A stretch of DNA of 7,325 bases from Gemmatimonadaceae bacterium (GTDB lineage: Bacteria; Gemmatimonadota; Gemmatimonadetes; Gemmatimonadales; Gemmatimonadaceae): contig JADGGM010000140.1 in NCBI GenBank assembly GCA_019689955.1, positions 1 through 7,325 on the forward strand, in the 5' to 3' direction. Position numbers and translations under genes: made by a program. Positions 7,082 to 7,325 of the stretch are shown here, one piece after another. Below the pieces are notes generated by a model. That model made no database searches. It had not been told where the DNA came from and saw only the letters and a list, made by a program, of their open reading frames with translations. Each line of letters opens with the position of its first letter. Position 1 is the stretch's first letter.

Positions 7082-7098
7082 CGGGCGGGGGCTACGCC
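7075..7098. terminator. bidirectional hairpin containing both stop codons
   Basis: GGCGTAG (7075-7081) pairs perfectly with CTACGCC (7092-7098) around a 10-base G-rich loop. The TAG stop of the transducer is the end of the left arm, and the TAG of the convergent hydrolase is the start of the right arm on the minus strand. The position suits a shared terminator for two convergent genes. There is no T-tract on either side, so efficiency is uncertain. Confidence 0.5.
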
Positions 7099-7325
7099 CC
7101 GTCCGCTGCTTCCACGAGCCGCGTCGCCACGCGGGTGAGGTACGGCCGGTCCGCGGCCCACCCGTCGCCGAAGTCGCGGCAGGTGTGGATCACCACGGTG
7201 AGTCGGCGGTCGGGGTCCGAAAAGGCGAGCACACCGGAGCCGCCGATGTGGCCGAAGGTCCGCGCCGAGGTGCGCGCCCCCGTGGGGTGCGGGCTCTTCC
7301 CGCCCTTCACCTCCCACCCCCACCC
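7092..7325 (-). CDS. beta-lactamase-family serine hydrolase, C-terminal fragment (5' end outside window)
   Basis: The minus-strand frame is open from the window edge to a TAG at 7094-7092, giving the last 77 residues. It begins GWGWEVKGGKSPH, followed by TFGHIGGSGVLAFSDPDRR. The HxG motif and the following strand are typical of the third active-site motif region of class C beta-lactamase-like serine hydrolases and esterases (Pfam Beta-lactamase), where it replaces the KTG box. The catalytic S-x-x-K and Y-x-N motifs would be upstream, beyond the window. The substrate cannot be determined; family members include esterases, peptidases and cell-wall-related enzymes as well as true beta-lactamases. 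The in-frame GTG at 7310 is internal, not the start. It converges on the transducer gene with a 10-base gap. Confidence 0.85.
   Translation of the reverse strand, partial: GWGWEVKGGKSPHPTGARTSARTFGHIGGSGVLAFSDPDRRLTVVIHTCRDFGDGWAADRPYLTRVATRLVEAADGA

Noticed and set aside
6115..7323. 402-residue minus-strand frame opposite the transducer
   Set aside because: It is Ser/Ala-rich antisense of the coiled coil, and it crosses the hydrolase end in a different frame from the one with the HxG motif.
1..7325. CRISPR array, insertion sequence, tRNA or rRNA
   Set aside because: No spaced direct repeats, transposase, terminal repeats or RNA gene signatures were seen on either strand.

Overview
The window is GC-rich chromosomal DNA with tightly packed genes. 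Every gene shows dense shadow reading frames on the opposite strand, as expected at this GC content. The LeuRS sequence type (HIGN signature, two Cys4 zinc sites, about 820 residues) and the very high GC suggest a member of Gemmatimonadota or a related soil/water phylum. That assignment is an inference from memory; the window has no rRNA or other firm taxonomic marker.

Layout: (1) 3-41, plus strand, the last 12 codons of an unidentified gene. (2) 87-2764, minus strand, a two-gene operon joined by a 4-base ATGA overlap. The first gene encodes a 393-residue polytopic membrane protein and the second a 499-residue secreted, membrane-anchored beta-domain protein rich in His and Met motifs. (3) 2765-2949, an intergenic stretch with a perfect 14-bp hairpin after leuS and the leader of the operon. 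(4) 2950-5418, minus strand, leuS, complete. (5) 5419-5521, a divergent intergenic region. (6) 5522-7081, plus strand, a chemotaxis-type transducer with almost no external sensor domain. (7) 7092-7325, minus strand, the C-terminal end of a beta-lactamase-family serine hydrolase, convergent with the transducer and separated from it by 10 bases inside a hairpin that contains both stop codons.

The main discovery candidate is the two-gene operon. The N-terminal third of the 393-residue protein carries the copper-ligand pattern of PmoC/AmoC with exact spacing: D43-x3-H47-x12-H60 embedded in an RDT..TP.H context, then D123-x3-H127-x13-H141. Its C-terminal half resembles PmoA/AmoA (Y-x-P-[IV]-x-x-[VM]-x-P, then W-x3-A-L-x-G-x-x-F-F). 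The second protein has PmoB topology: a signal peptide leaving an N-terminal His, a periplasmic beta domain, two membrane helices, then periplasmic beta domains. The order C-A-B is the canonical pmo/amo order. I read this as a compact, divergent copper membrane monooxygenase in which the C and A subunits are one polypeptide and the B subunit has an enlarged, internally duplicated C-terminal copper-binding-like region. Its substrate cannot be told from the sequence. The other genes look like ordinary housekeeping or signalling genes with no evident link to this operon.
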